A DNA stretch of 64,000 nt, from NCBI RefSeq assembly GCF_030269685.1, contig NZ_BSTT01000013.1, positions 103,251 through 167,250 of the forward strand, read 5' to 3'. The stretch is from Actinomycetospora sp. NBRC 106378 (lineage in GTDB: Bacteria; Actinomycetota; Actinomycetes; Mycobacteriales; Pseudonocardiaceae). The notes below the pieces were generated by a model, which had not been told where the DNA came from, searched no databases, and saw only the letters and a program-made list of their open reading frames with translations. The translations under genes were made by a program, and so were the position numbers. How positions within the stretch are numbered: the first letter of the stretch is position 1; each line of letters begins with the position of its first letter. Positions 9,806 through 20,359 of the stretch are shown in pieces.

Positions 9806-10957
9806 GTGCCCCGTCCTGCCCTCCGCACCCTGGCTGCGGCCGGTGCGTTCGTCGTCGTCGCCGGCCTCGCGGCCGCCTGCTCGTCCGGGGGGGACGACGC
9901 GCAGGGCGGCAGCGAGGCGAAGGTCGCGCTCGCCCTGTCCGACGCGGGGTGCGCCCCGAACCCGGCGAGCGTGCCCGCCGGGCCGGTCACCTTCACCGTC
10001 ACCAACTCGGGCACCGCGAAGGTCACCGAGGGCGAGATCCAGAAGGACAACCGCATCCTGGGCGAGAAGGAGAACATCACCGAGGGCATCTCCGGCGACT
10101 TCTCGCTGCGCCTCGACCCGGGCACCTACACCGTGTACTGCCCGGGCGCGGCGCAGGACACCGCCGAGCTGACCGTGACCGGGCAGGGCGGGCAGTCCCA
10201 GGCGCCGGTCGACGCCTCGCTGGCGACCGCGACCGCGGGCTACAAGCAGTACGTCGAGAACCAGGTCGCCGCGCTCGTGCCCGCCTCGAAGGCGTTCACC
10301 GACGCCGTCCGGGCCGGCGACGTGGCCCGCGCCCAGGCGCTCTACGCGCCGGCGCGCTACCACTACGAGACGATCGAGCCCGTCGCGGAGAGCTTCGGCG
10401 ACCTCGACCCGGCGATCGACCTCCGCGAGCCCGACGTCGAGCCCGGGCAGGACTGGACCGGCTTCCACCGCATCGAGAAGTCGCTCTGGACCCAGAACAC
10501 CGCCGCCGGGATGGCCCCGTACGCCGACAAGCTGGACGCCGACATCGCGAAGCTGCAGGCCCAGGTGGCCGGGGCCGAGTACCAGCCGGCCCAGCTCGCC
10601 AACGGTGCGAGCGAGCTGCTCACCGAGGTGTCGACCTCGAAGGTGACGGGGGAGGAGGACGCGTTCTCGCACACCGACCTCTCCGACTTCGACGCCAACA
10701 TCGCCGGCGCGCAGCAGGCGTTCGAGCTGCTCAAGCCGTCCCTGCAGGCCAAGGATCCGGCCCTCGCCACCCAGCTGCAGGCGCGCTTCACCGGCATCAC
10801 CGACGAGCTCACCCCGTTCCGTCGTGGTGAGTCCGCGCCCGGCATCCCGGCCTACGTCGACTACTCGACCGTGAGCGAGGAGCAGCGCCGCGTGCTCGCC
10901 GACCGGGTCAACGCGCTGGCCGAGCCGCTCTCCCAGGTGTCTGGGAAGGTGGCGTGA
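9806..10957 (+). CDS. efeO: EfeO, cupredoxin-imelysin iron-uptake lipoprotein
   Basis: The product is an exported iron-binding component. It has a lipoprotein signal with Cys25 in GLAAACSSGG, a cupredoxin-like domain (about 35-125), and an imelysin (M75-type) helical domain. The imelysin domain contains YHYETIEPVAESFGDLD, the HxxE signature, and a GFHRIEKSLW block. The 383-residue length agrees with the family. The stop overlaps the efeB start by 4 bp (GTGA), so the two are translationally coupled. It is thought to capture iron outside the membrane and pass it to EfeU. Confidence 0.93.
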   Translation: MPRPALRTLAAAGAFVVVAGLAAACSSGGDDAQGGSEAKVALALSDAGCAPNPASVPAGPVTFTVTNSGTAKVTEGEIQKDNRILGEKENITEGISGDFSLRLDPGTYTVYCPGAAQDTAELTVTGQGGQSQAPVDASLATATAGYKQYVENQVAALVPASKAFTDAVRAGDVARAQALYAPARYHYETIEPVAESFGDLDPAIDLREPDVEPGQDWTGFHRIEKSLWTQNTAAGMAPYADKLDADIAKLQAQVAGAEYQPAQLANGASELLTEVSTSKVTGEEDAFSHTDLSDFDANIAGAQQAFELLKPSLQAKDPALATQLQARFTGITDELTPFRRGESAPGIPAYVDYSTVSEEQRRVLADRVNALAEPLSQVSGKVA

Positions 10958-12195
10958 CGCTCAGCAGACGTCGGTTCCTCGGCCGCGCCGGGCTGGTCGC
11001 CGCCGGCGCCGGCGCGGCCGGGGGCGTGCTCGCCGGCTGCTCCACCGACACCGCGCCGCCGCCCGCGGTGGTGCCGTTCCGGGCCGACCACCAGGCCGGG
11101 ATCGACACCGCCGCGCAGGACCGCCTGGCCTTCGCCGCGTTCGACGTGGTGCCCGGCTCGACACGGGCGGATCTCGTCGCCCTGCTCAGCACCTGGAGCG
11201 CCGCGGCCGAGGCGATGACCGCGGGCCGACCGGTCCCGGGGGAGAACGACGACCAGAACTCCCCGCCCGCCGACACCGGCGAGGCGTTCGACCTGGCGCC
11301 GGGGAACCTCACGGTCACCGTCGGCTTCGGGCCCGGGCTCTTCGACGCCCGCTTCGGGCTGGGCGCGAAGCGGCCGGCCGAGCTGGCGGTGCTGCCGGCC
11401 CTGCCCGGGGACACCCTCGACCCGGCCATCTCCGGGGGCGACCTGTGCATCCAGGCCTGCTCCGAGGACCCCCAGGTCGCGTTCCACGTCGTCCGCAACC
11501 TGGCGCGCCTCGGCCGCGGCACCGTCGTCACCCGGTGGACCCAGCTCGGCTTCGGGCGCACGTCGTCGACCTCCACCAGCCAGGTCACCGCCCGGAACCT
11601 CATGGGGTTCAAGGACGGCACGCGCAACCTCAAGGTCGAGGACCCGGCCGCCATGTCCCGCTCGGTGTGGGTCGATCCCGCCGACGTGCCGGACGCGGGC
11701 TGGCTGGCCGGCGGCTCCTACCTCGTGTCCCGCCGGATCCGGATGATCCTGGAGACCTGGGACCGGGACGTCCTCTCCGACCAGGAGGACGTGTTCGGGC
11801 GGGCCAAGGGGACCGGGGCGCCGTTGTCGGGGGGCGAGGAGTTCACCGCGCCGGACTTCCGCAAGACCCTCGCGACCGGGACCCCCGCGATCCCGCTCAA
11901 CGCCCACATGCGGCTCGCCGCCCCGGAGAACAACGGGGGCACCGCGATCCTGCGCCGCTCCTACTCCTACACCGACGGCATCGATCAGACGACGGGCATG
12001 CTCGACGCCGGGCTGTTCTTCGTCGCGTTCATGCGCTCGCCCTCCCAGTTCGTCACGCTCCAGACGAAGCTGGGCGGGGGCGACGCGCTCAACGAGTACA
12101 TCCGGCACACCTCGTCGGCCCTCTTCGCCTGCCCTCCGGGGGTGCGGGCGGGCGATCCGGGCGACTACTGGGGTCGCGCGCTGCTCGAGGGGTGA
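10954..12195 (+). CDS. efeB: EfeB, Tat-exported DyP-type heme peroxidase
   Basis: A twin-arginine signal (SRRRFLG, residues 4-10) precedes a hydrophobic stretch ending LAGC29. Cys29 might also be lipidated. The peroxidase domain carries the DyP motif GFKDG (218-222) and the proximal heme ligand in LNAHMRL (His318). The 413-residue length is normal. The start is GTG 10954, within the efeO stop. EfeB is thought to oxidise Fe(II) or handle heme at the outer face of the membrane, coupled to EfeO and EfeU. Confidence 0.94.
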   Translation: MTLSRRRFLGRAGLVAAGAGAAGGVLAGCSTDTAPPPAVVPFRADHQAGIDTAAQDRLAFAAFDVVPGSTRADLVALLSTWSAAAEAMTAGRPVPGENDDQNSPPADTGEAFDLAPGNLTVTVGFGPGLFDARFGLGAKRPAELAVLPALPGDTLDPAISGGDLCIQACSEDPQVAFHVVRNLARLGRGTVVTRWTQLGFGRTSSTSTSQVTARNLMGFKDGTRNLKVEDPAAMSRSVWVDPADVPDAGWLAGGSYLVSRRIRMILETWDRDVLSDQEDVFGRAKGTGAPLSGGEEFTAPDFRKTLATGTPAIPLNAHMRLAAPENNGGTAILRRSYSYTDGIDQTTGMLDAGLFFVAFMRSPSQFVTLQTKLGGGDALNEYIRHTSSALFACPPGVRAGDPGDYWGRALLEG

Positions 12196-12213
12196 GCCGC
12201 TCCCACACGCGGG

Positions 12214-12233
12214 AGGAAAGCGTCGTTGCTGTC
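12214..12233 (+). repeat. Half copy of palindrome family A
   Basis: The 20 bases aggaaagcgtcgttgctgtc equal one arm of the palindromes at 13925-13979 and 33960-34016. The loop-like gtccgg follows but the second arm is missing. It lies between efeB and the lytic transglycosylase gene. Confidence 0.75.
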
Positions 12234-12291
12234 GTCCGGCGGGAGAATCGCCCCGTCGTCGGGCCGGGGGAAGATCACGGTGACCGGCCCG

Positions 12292-12297
12292 TAACCT
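12292..12297 (+). promoter_or_regulatory. Candidate -10 box, leaderless start of the LpqU-like gene
   Basis: TAACCT ends 8 nt before ATG 12306. No Shine-Dalgarno sequence is visible between them. Confidence 0.5.
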
Positions 12298-12305
12298 TCT
12301 CCGCG

Positions 12306-13913
12306 ATGAGCACGAGCGTCGACTCCCACCGCGGAGCGGGCCCGTCCGACGAGGACGGCGAGCCCGACGACGTCACGGCGCCCCTGCGGCGTCCCTCCCC
12401 GGGGCCGCGGCTCGACGCGGACACCGAACGCCTCCCACGTCCCGACGTCGGGTCGCGTGGCCCGGCGGCGGTCGGGTGGTTCGACGCCGGCCCCGGGGTC
12501 GTGGTCCCGCCCGCCGTCCCGCCCGCGACCCCGGCGGTCGCGCTCGCGGCGACGGCGCCCACGGAGGACCCCGGCGGAACGGCTCCCTCCGACGGGGTGT
12601 CTCCCCCCACGGCCGCTCCCGACCCGGCCGCCCCCGACGGGGCGCCCTCCGCGGGAGCCGCTCCCGGCGACCCGACGACCGCCCCGCCCTCGGCACCGGC
12701 GACCGTCGACGGCTCCCCGGCGGAGGCCCTCGCCGCGACGTCCCCGGACCGGCCGTCCGACACCCGGCCACGTCGGCGCTCCCGGGGGCTCCGGGTCCCG
12801 ACGGCCCCCGTCGCCGCAGCACCCGCCGCTCCGGCCCCCGCGGGCGCGGCACCCGCCGGCCCGGCACCCTCCGGCGCGGCCGCCTCCGCCCGGGGCACCA
12901 CCACTCCGCCGGACCCGGGGCCGCCACCGTGGCGTCCCGGCGACCGGCCCGAGGCGCCGACCACCACGTCGGCCACCACGTCGGTCCGCCCGCGGCCCAC
13001 GCCCCGGCCCCGCCCGACCCCGTCCCCGCGCCCGACGGGCACGTCGTCCCCGTCGTCGGGAATCGACCTGCTGCCCCCCGTGGGCGGGCCGCCCCCGCCG
13101 CGCACGCCGAAGGAGCCGCCGAAGAAGCACACGGCCGCACTCGGGCGACTGGCGCTGGTGCTCGTGCTGGTGGCGGCGGTGGTCGGGACGGTCGTGGTGC
13201 TCCAGCAGGGCAGCCGGTTCGGGCGCACGGACGCCGGTGCGGACGAGATCCCGGCCCTCGAGGTGGCGCCGGCGCAGGTCGACCTGAACACGGTCGGGCA
13301 GCCGAACGCGATCGCGCCGCCCTCGGCCCTGCTGCCCGGTTCGACGTCGACGCCGCAGGCCGGCCGGCCGCCGACGATCTCGGCCTGGGCGAACGGGCTG
13401 GCGCCGCGGACGAACATCCCGCCGATCGCGCTGCAGGCGTACGGCATGGCGGACCTGGCGATGCGCAAGCTCGACCCGGGCTGTCACCTGAGCTGGGTGA
13501 CCATCGCGGGGCTCGGGCGCATCGAGTCGAACCACGGCCGCTACCGGGGCGCCAGCATCGCCCCGAACGGCGCGGTGACGCCCCCGATCATCGGTGTCCC
13601 GCTCGACGGCACGAGCGGGAACCGGGCGATCGCCGGCAGCGACGGCAACTACGACCGCGCCGAGGGCCCGATGCAGTTCATCGAGTCCACCTGGGCGCGG
13701 TGGGGCTCGGACGGCAACGGCGACGGCGTGGCCGACCCGAACAACATCTACGACGCCGCGTTCACCGCCGGCCGCTACCTCTGCGCCGGCAACCGGGACC
13801 TGGCGACGGGCGAGGGCTGGCGCGACGCGGTGCTCTCGTACAACTTCTCCGACGACTACGGCCGCCGGGTCTACGCAGCCGCCCAGGCGTACGCGAACAG
13901 CACGACGCCCTAG
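12306..13913 (+). CDS. Membrane-anchored lytic transglycosylase, LpqU-like
   Basis: The product has three parts. Residues 1 to about 275 are disordered and extremely Pro/Ala/Thr/Arg-rich. One membrane segment follows (about 279-300, LALVLVLVAAVVGTVVVL). An outer SLT/MltB-type domain has the catalytic Glu in GLGRIESNHGRY (Glu407), then EGPMQFIESTWARWG and AILSYN-like AVLSYNFSDDY. It should cleave peptidoglycan glycan strands with formation of 1,6-anhydro-muramic acid. The position before eno matches mycobacterial lpqU, although here the anchor is a transmembrane helix behind a long cytoplasmic tail rather than a lipobox. ATG 12306 is chosen because upstream in-frame sequence overlaps efeB. Confidence 0.85.
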   Translation: MSTSVDSHRGAGPSDEDGEPDDVTAPLRRPSPGPRLDADTERLPRPDVGSRGPAAVGWFDAGPGVVVPPAVPPATPAVALAATAPTEDPGGTAPSDGVSPPTAAPDPAAPDGAPSAGAAPGDPTTAPPSAPATVDGSPAEALAATSPDRPSDTRPRRRSRGLRVPTAPVAAAPAAPAPAGAAPAGPAPSGAAASARGTTTPPDPGPPPWRPGDRPEAPTTTSATTSVRPRPTPRPRPTPSPRPTGTSSPSSGIDLLPPVGGPPPPRTPKEPPKKHTAALGRLALVLVLVAAVVGTVVVLQQGSRFGRTDAGADEIPALEVAPAQVDLNTVGQPNAIAPPSALLPGSTSTPQAGRPPTISAWANGLAPRTNIPPIALQAYGMADLAMRKLDPGCHLSWVTIAGLGRIESNHGRYRGASIAPNGAVTPPIIGVPLDGTSGNRAIAGSDGNYDRAEGPMQFIESTWARWGSDGNGDGVADPNNIYDAAFTAGRYLCAGNRDLATGEGWRDAVLSYNFSDDYGRRVYAAAQAYANSTTP

Positions 13914-13924
13914 CCACCTCCCCC

Positions 13925-13979
13925 TGGTAGGAAAGCGTCGTTGCTGTCACCGGACGACAGCAACGACGCTTTCCTGCCA
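13925..13979. repeat. Long-stem palindrome, family A full copy 1
   Basis: Arms 13925-13948 and 13956-13979 form a 24-bp stem with a single G-T mismatch near the base, around the 7-nt loop accggac. It sits between the convergent 3' ends of the transglycosylase and TPR genes and could act as a bidirectional terminator. There is no U-tract. Confidence 0.85.
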
Positions 13980-14011
13980 CCGGGGCCGTTCCTGCCTACC
14001 GGGGCGGGGGT

Positions 14012-14416
14012 TCACGCCCCGCGACGCAGCGCGATGGACGCGCTGACCTCCCCGAGCGCCTCCTGGTACTCGGGCCGCGGGTCCATGGCGGCGGCCATCC
14101 GCAGCTGCGCCCGGGCCTCGGGCAGGCGCGACTGGCGCTGCAGGCACCGACCGAGGGCGAACCGGGCGTAGTGGTCGGCGGGGTCGAGCTCGAGGACCCG
14201 GAGGAACGAGGCCTCGGCGCGGCGCAGCTGGGCCGACGCGAGGTACGCCCGCGCGGCGAGGAGCTGCACCGACGCGGCCTCGCTCTCGGTCTCGGGCAAC
14301 GTGCCCAGCGCCTTCAGCGCGTCGAGGGGCCGCCGGTCGTCGAGCAGCTGCTCCGCCCGCCGGAAGGCCGTGACACCGGATTCGGGAAAGTTCGCCGCCC
14401 TGCGCTCCGATGACAT
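14012..14416 (-). CDS. Small tetratricopeptide-repeat protein
   Basis: The 134-residue all-helical protein has two to three TPR units. The clearest is AEASFLRVLELDPADHYARF, followed by ALGRCLQRQSRLPEARAQ. The N-terminal part (FRRAEQLLDDRRPLDALKAL) is a further helical hairpin. ATG 14416 is the first start compatible with the family-like sequence; longer in-frame extension runs antisense to eno and is rejected. It is convergent with the transglycosylase gene and divergent from eno. The partner protein is unknown. Confidence 0.8.
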   Translation of the reverse strand: MSSERRAANFPESGVTAFRRAEQLLDDRRPLDALKALGTLPETESEAASVQLLAARAYLASAQLRRAEASFLRVLELDPADHYARFALGRCLQRQSRLPEARAQLRMAAAMDPRPEYQEALGEVSASIALRRGA

Positions 14417-14479
14417 TCCCGCACGGTAGGACCCGAACGCGCCGGACGCGAGAGCTGAACCGGGCCCCGCGGGGTGTGA

Positions 14480-15850
<1,371 letters not shown>

Positions 15851-15858
15851 GCCCCCGC

Positions 15859-16479
15859 ATGGCCGCCACCGCGCCCGACCAGCCCCTATCGGCGTGCTCG
15901 TCTGAATCGGGATCCTTCCCGACGACGGGTGCGGGCGCGGCGCGGTCGCGCGGTCGCCAGCGCGCCCGTCAGGGTCCGCGCCGCGATCCGCAGCGGGCCG
16001 CCCTGCGGCGGCACCCGCTGTCCGGCCGCGGGAAGAACACCCCGGCGGCGGCGCAGGCCGCGGCGCGGGCGGTCCACGCCACCCGCGGCGCGCTGGGCCT
16101 GTCCACGGCCCGCCGCGCGGCCCTGCTGGCCGTGGTGGTCTGTGCGCTCGCACTGACCGTCGCGGTCCCACTGCGCAACTACGTCTCGCAGCGTCACGAG
16201 ATCGCGGCGGTGGCGGCCCAGCAGCAGCGGCTCGACGCCGAGGCGGCGCAGCTGCGGGGCGAGCGCGCGGCGATGGACGACCCGGCGCACGTCGAGGCGC
16301 TCGCCCGCGCCCGCCTCGGGTACGCCCGGCCGGGGGAGACGCCCTACCGCGTCGAGCTGCCCGGCGACGCGGCCCGCGCCCCGGAGCAGGACACGCCGAT
16401 CGCGCCGAGCGAGGCCGACCTGCCCTGGTACACCCGTGTGGCCCGGGGAACGCTCGGTACGGCGGGCGCCCAGCCCTGA
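15859..16479 (+). CDS. Septum formation initiator FtsB/DivIC family protein
   Basis: This is a bitopic division protein of the FtsB family. A basic, disordered cytosolic N-terminus (1 to about 85) precedes one membrane helix (about 87-104). An outer coiled coil (about 106-140) leads to the family's terminal block HVEALARARLGYARPGE. In other bacteria FtsB joins FtsQ and FtsL at the septum. The N-terminal tail contains a copy of the recurring TTCCCGACGACGGGT motif (15916-15930), translated as FPTTG. The stop overlaps the DUF501 start (TGATG). Confidence 0.88.
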   Translation: MAATAPDQPLSACSSESGSFPTTGAGAARSRGRQRARQGPRRDPQRAALRRHPLSGRGKNTPAAAQAAARAVHATRGALGLSTARRAALLAVVVCALALTVAVPLRNYVSQRHEIAAVAAQQQRLDAEAAQLRGERAAMDDPAHVEALARARLGYARPGETPYRVELPGDAARAPEQDTPIAPSEADLPWYTRVARGTLGTAGAQP

Positions 16480-16976
16480 TGGAACCCGTCCGTGCGGGCG
16501 ATCGCGAGGCGATCGCCGCCCAGATCGGCCGTGCCCCGCGTGGGCTGCGTGGCGTCGCGCACCGCTGCCCCTGCGGGCTGCCGGACACGGTGCAGACCGC
16601 CCCGCGCCTCGAGGACGGCACGCCCTTCCCGACGCTCTACTACGCCACCTGCCCGCGCCTGACGTCGCGGATCGGGTCGTTGGAGGCCGACGGGCTGATG
16701 CGCGAGCAGCAGGACCGGCTCGCCACCGACCCGGAGTTCGCCGCCGCCTACCGCGCGGCCCACGAGACCTACCTGGCCGAGCGCGACGCGATCGAGCCGC
16801 TGGGCACCGACGTCAGCGCGGGAGGCATGCCGGAGCGGGTGAAGTGCCTGCACGTGCACGTCGCCCACACCCTGGCGGCCGGCCCCGGCGTCAATCCGGC
16901 CGGCGACGAGGCCCTGGCGCTGCTCCCCGCGTGGTGGGCGGCCGGGCCCTGCGTGGCGGTCGCCCCCGAGGAGTGA
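16479..16976 (+). CDS. DUF501 family protein
   Basis: The 165-residue product carries the family hallmark block near residues 27-60: HRCPCGLPDTVQTAPRLEDG, then PFPTLYYATCPRLTSRIGSLE. Three conserved Cys suggest metal binding, and a later CLHVHVAHTLA adds His residues. The function is unproven. The gene is translationally coupled to ftsB by a one-base overlap and precedes ppx, the same order as in mycobacteria. Confidence 0.9.
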   Translation: MEPVRAGDREAIAAQIGRAPRGLRGVAHRCPCGLPDTVQTAPRLEDGTPFPTLYYATCPRLTSRIGSLEADGLMREQQDRLATDPEFAAAYRAAHETYLAERDAIEPLGTDVSAGGMPERVKCLHVHVAHTLAAGPGVNPAGDEALALLPAWWAAGPCVAVAPEE

Positions 16977-17210
16977 GCGGTCCGGTCGCCCGCGACGGGA
17001 TTGGCGGACACCTCGGACGGCACGCAGCGTCGCGGCCGCGCACGACACGGGTGATCACGGGCCACGGCCCGGTGTCGGAACCGGTTCCGGATTGCCGTCG
17101 GGGGTCCCGGCAGGCGACGATGGTGGCGTCGCCGGCGACGGCGACCCGGTTCCCGGTGGTGCGGACGGCCCACCGGACCGCGGGGTTCTCCGCCGGACCC
17201 CGCGTGCCAG

Positions 17211-17260
17211 GACCGGCTACCGGGAGGCGACACCCGCCGTCCGCCTCCCGGTAGCCGGTC
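17211..17260. repeat. Perfect 19-bp inverted repeat
   Basis: Arms gaccggctaccgggaggcg (17211-17229) and its exact complement (17242-17260) flank a 12-nt loop. The distal half of the right arm (gtagccggtc) is also the first unit of the tandem repeat that follows. Confidence 0.9.
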
Positions 17261-17290
17261 GTAGCCGGTCGTAGCCGGTCGTAGCCGGTC
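17251..17290. repeat. Four tandem copies of gtagccggtc
   Basis: Four exact 10-bp units run from 17251 to 17290, with unit 1 forming part of the hairpin arm. The 10-bp period puts each unit on the same face of the helix, which would suit cooperative protein binding. Slippage during replication is another possible origin. Confidence 0.9.
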
Positions 17291-17366
17291 GGGCAGCCCC
17301 GGCGCGGCGTCGCGGCGGGGCCCCTGCCGTAACCTCACGCGCGACCATCCGCCGGAGGGAGCGCCC

Positions 17367-18334
<968 letters not shown>

Positions 18335-18338
<4 letters not shown>

Positions 18339-19036
18339 CCGCGCTCGCGGACCTCGACGCCGAGATCTGCGCGTGCCGGGCCTGCCCCCGCCTCGTCGCC
18401 TGGCGCGAGCAGGTCGCCCGCGAGAAGCGGGCCGCGTTCCGCGACCAGACCTACTGGGGCCGGCCCGTGCCCGGCTTCGGCCCCGGCGACGCCCGCCTCG
18501 CGATCGTCGGCCTCGCCCCCGCGGCGCACGGCGCCAACCGGACCGGGCGGATGTTCACCGGCGACCGCTCCGGGGACGTGCTCTACGCCGCCCTGCACAC
18601 CGTCGGCCTCGCCTCGCAGCCCACCGCGACGTGGCCGGGGGACGGGTTGGAGCTCCGGGGGGTCCGCATCGTCGCGCCGGTCCGCTGCGCGCCGCCGGAG
18701 AACAAGCCGACCCCGGCCGAGCGGGACACGTGCCGGCCGTTCCTCGAACGCGAGCTGGCGCTGCTCACCGCGGTCCGGTCCGTCGTCGTGCTCGGCGGCT
18801 TCGGCTGGCAGGCCCTCCTTCCGGTCCTCGACGCCGGCTGGGTCGTCCCGCGGCCGCGCCCGCGGTTCGGCCACGCGGCCACCGTGACGCTCGAACCGCG
18901 GGACGAGCGCGCCCCGTTGGAGCTCTTCGGCTGCTACCACGTGAGCCAGCAGAACACCTTCACCGGGCGGCTCACCCCGGCCATGCTGGAGGAGGTCCTG
19001 GCCGCGGCCGCGCGGGCGGCGGGCCTGCGAGACTGA
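18335..19036 (+). CDS. Family 5 uracil-DNA glycosylase (UDGb-type)
   Basis: The base-excision enzyme carries the family-5 motif GLAPAAHGANRTGRMFTGD (residues 59-77), which lacks the usual catalytic Asp of family 1. It also has the C-terminal CYHVSQQNTFTGR motif. Cys14 and Cys17 in CRAC and later Cys residues (VRCAPP, RDTC) are suited to a 4Fe-4S cluster. GTG 18335 is chosen because it overlaps the ppx stop by 4 bp and gives 233 residues, the family size. Enzymes of this class remove uracil and other deaminated bases, which is useful in a GC-rich genome. Confidence 0.9.
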
Positions 19037-19046
19037 CGACGGCAAG

Positions 19047-19120
19047 GCCCCTGTAGCCCAATCGGCAGAGGCAGGCGACTTAAAATCGCCGCAGTGTGGG
19101 TTCGAACCCCACCGGGGGCA
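19047..19120 (+). tRNA. tRNA-Leu, anticodon UAA, with short variable arm
   Basis: The 74-nt cloverleaf has acceptor arms gcccctg/cgggggc with one G-U pair. The anticodon stem is ggcga/tcgcc with loop cttaaaa, placing anticodon TAA at 19081-19083. The T stem is gtggg/cccac with loop ttcgaac. The variable loop is only 5 nt (gcagt), unlike the long arm of normal leucine tRNAs. The D-stem is weak, with a C-A at its inner end. CCA is not encoded. Confidence 0.9.
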
Positions 19121-19378
19121 CGTCACACGACGTTCACGCGCCGTCGGCCCCGTGTCGGGCGTGTCGTCGTCACCCCGTCACCGCATCGTCGCTCCGGCGA
19201 GAGACGGCCGTCGTCCCGGCCTCACCCGGCCGCGCCAGCATCGTGGCAACGGGAGGACGGCGGTGCAGCAGGGCGTGACCGCTCGCGTCCCGGCCCGGAC
19301 CGCTCGGCGTTCCCGTCCGTGTGCTGCTCCGATCGGGCGAGATCCATGGTCCAGACTTGCGAAGGGGAGGTGAGCAGG

Positions 19379-20239
19379 GTGGCTGACTTCGCGGGACCGT
19401 CCGACGCGCTCCGGGACGCGGGCGCGTCCGTGCGGGCGCCCTGGAGCGCGCTGGAGACGCTGCGTCCGCTCACCCTGCGCTCGTGCCGCCGCATCGTGGT
19501 CGTCGCACCGCACCCGCGCGACGAGATCCGCGCCGCCGGTGGGCTCCTGCGGCGGCTCGCGTCGCGGCACGCCGAGGTCGACGTCCTCAGCCTCACCGAG
19601 CGGCCCACCCTGAGCTGCCCGCCCACCGGGCCGGTCGACGACCCGGCGCCCGACGGCCGGGTCAGCCTCGACGACCTCGTGGCCGGCGCCCTGGACGACC
19701 TCCCCGAGGACGGCGAGGACGACAGCACCGACGGGCCCGTCGACCCCGACGAGGCGGCCGCCGAGGCCGCGTACCGGGCGCTCGGGCTCTCGGTCGTGCG
19801 CCGGCACCGGCTCGGGCTGCCCGACGGCGGGGTCGCCGCGGCCGAGTCCGACGTCGTCGCCGCCGTCAGCGAGATCGTCGGGTTCTCCGACGACCCGGGC
19901 GGCCTGTGCGTGCTCGCGCCCTGGTCCGGCGACGGGGACGACGACCACGAGGCGGCGGGTCGCGCGGCCGAGGTGGTCACCGCCGCGTACCGGGTGCGCC
20001 TCGTGCGGTGGCTGGACCGGGCCTGGACGTGGGCGGGGCCGGACTCGGCGGAGGTCCCGTGGCGCCGTGCCCGCCAGGTGCTGCTCACCGACACGCTGAT
20101 CGAACGCAAGCACGCCGCGAGCGCGGCGTTCACCGCGGCGCTGACCGCGCCCGGGCGGGACGCGGGCCACGACGGCGAGCACGACGCCGAGCTGCCCGAC
20201 GGCTGGGCGCCCGGGCCGCGCGAGGTCTACCTCGTCTGA
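19379..20239 (+). CDS. PIG-L/LmbE-like protein with altered active site
   Basis: The Rossmann-like N-terminus RRIVVVAPHPRDEIRAAGG (residues 37-55) aligns with the zinc-deacetylase motif AHPDDE, but the first Asp is replaced by Arg47. In MshB-type enzymes that Asp is the general base. His45 and Asp48, the zinc ligands, remain, and DDDHEAAGRA (188-197) supplies the usual third His. The central region (about 85-125) is an acidic insertion. GTG 19379 is chosen for GGGGAGG 8 nt upstream; ATG 19346 is an in-frame alternative. Activity on GlcNAc-type substrates is doubtful. Confidence 0.75.
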   Translation: MADFAGPSDALRDAGASVRAPWSALETLRPLTLRSCRRIVVVAPHPRDEIRAAGGLLRRLASRHAEVDVLSLTERPTLSCPPTGPVDDPAPDGRVSLDDLVAGALDDLPEDGEDDSTDGPVDPDEAAAEAAYRALGLSVVRRHRLGLPDGGVAAAESDVVAAVSEIVGFSDDPGGLCVLAPWSGDGDDDHEAAGRAAEVVTAAYRVRLVRWLDRAWTWAGPDSAEVPWRRARQVLLTDTLIERKHAASAAFTAALTAPGRDAGHDGEHDAELPDGWAPGPREVYLV

Positions 20240-20346
20240 TGGCCCGTCCGCCCACCCCGTTGCATCCCAGTCCGACGCAACGCCGAGGGGGCCCCGGTCC
20301 GGGTCATTCCGCGCATCCGTGTCGGGCCGAGGTGGCGCGGGGTGGC

Positions 20347-20352
20347 TAGGCT
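20347..20352 (+). promoter_or_regulatory. Candidate -10 box, leaderless start of the LOV phosphatase gene
   Basis: TAGGCT ends 7 nt before GTG 20360. This favours 20360 over the longer in-frame GTG at 20342. Confidence 0.5.
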
Positions 20353-20359
20353 GCCCGAG

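Larger units (their letters stand above)
16977..17366. other. 390-bp gap before ppx with a complex repeat cluster
   Basis: No coding frame here is convincing. The gap holds a perfect 14-bp palindrome cggaaccggttccg (17076-17089), a 19-bp-stem hairpin (17211-17260) and a four-unit 10-bp tandem repeat (17251-17290). TAACCT and GGAGG just before ATG 17367 probably serve ppx. Confidence 0.6.

Noticed and set aside
11445..12305. N-terminal extension of the lytic transglycosylase into efeB
   Set aside because: It would overlap efeB in another frame and is compositionally a shadow. ATG 12306 with an adjacent -10 box is better.
17251..17290. Possible CRISPR array
   Set aside because: The units are 10 bp and directly abutted, with no spacers and no cas genes.
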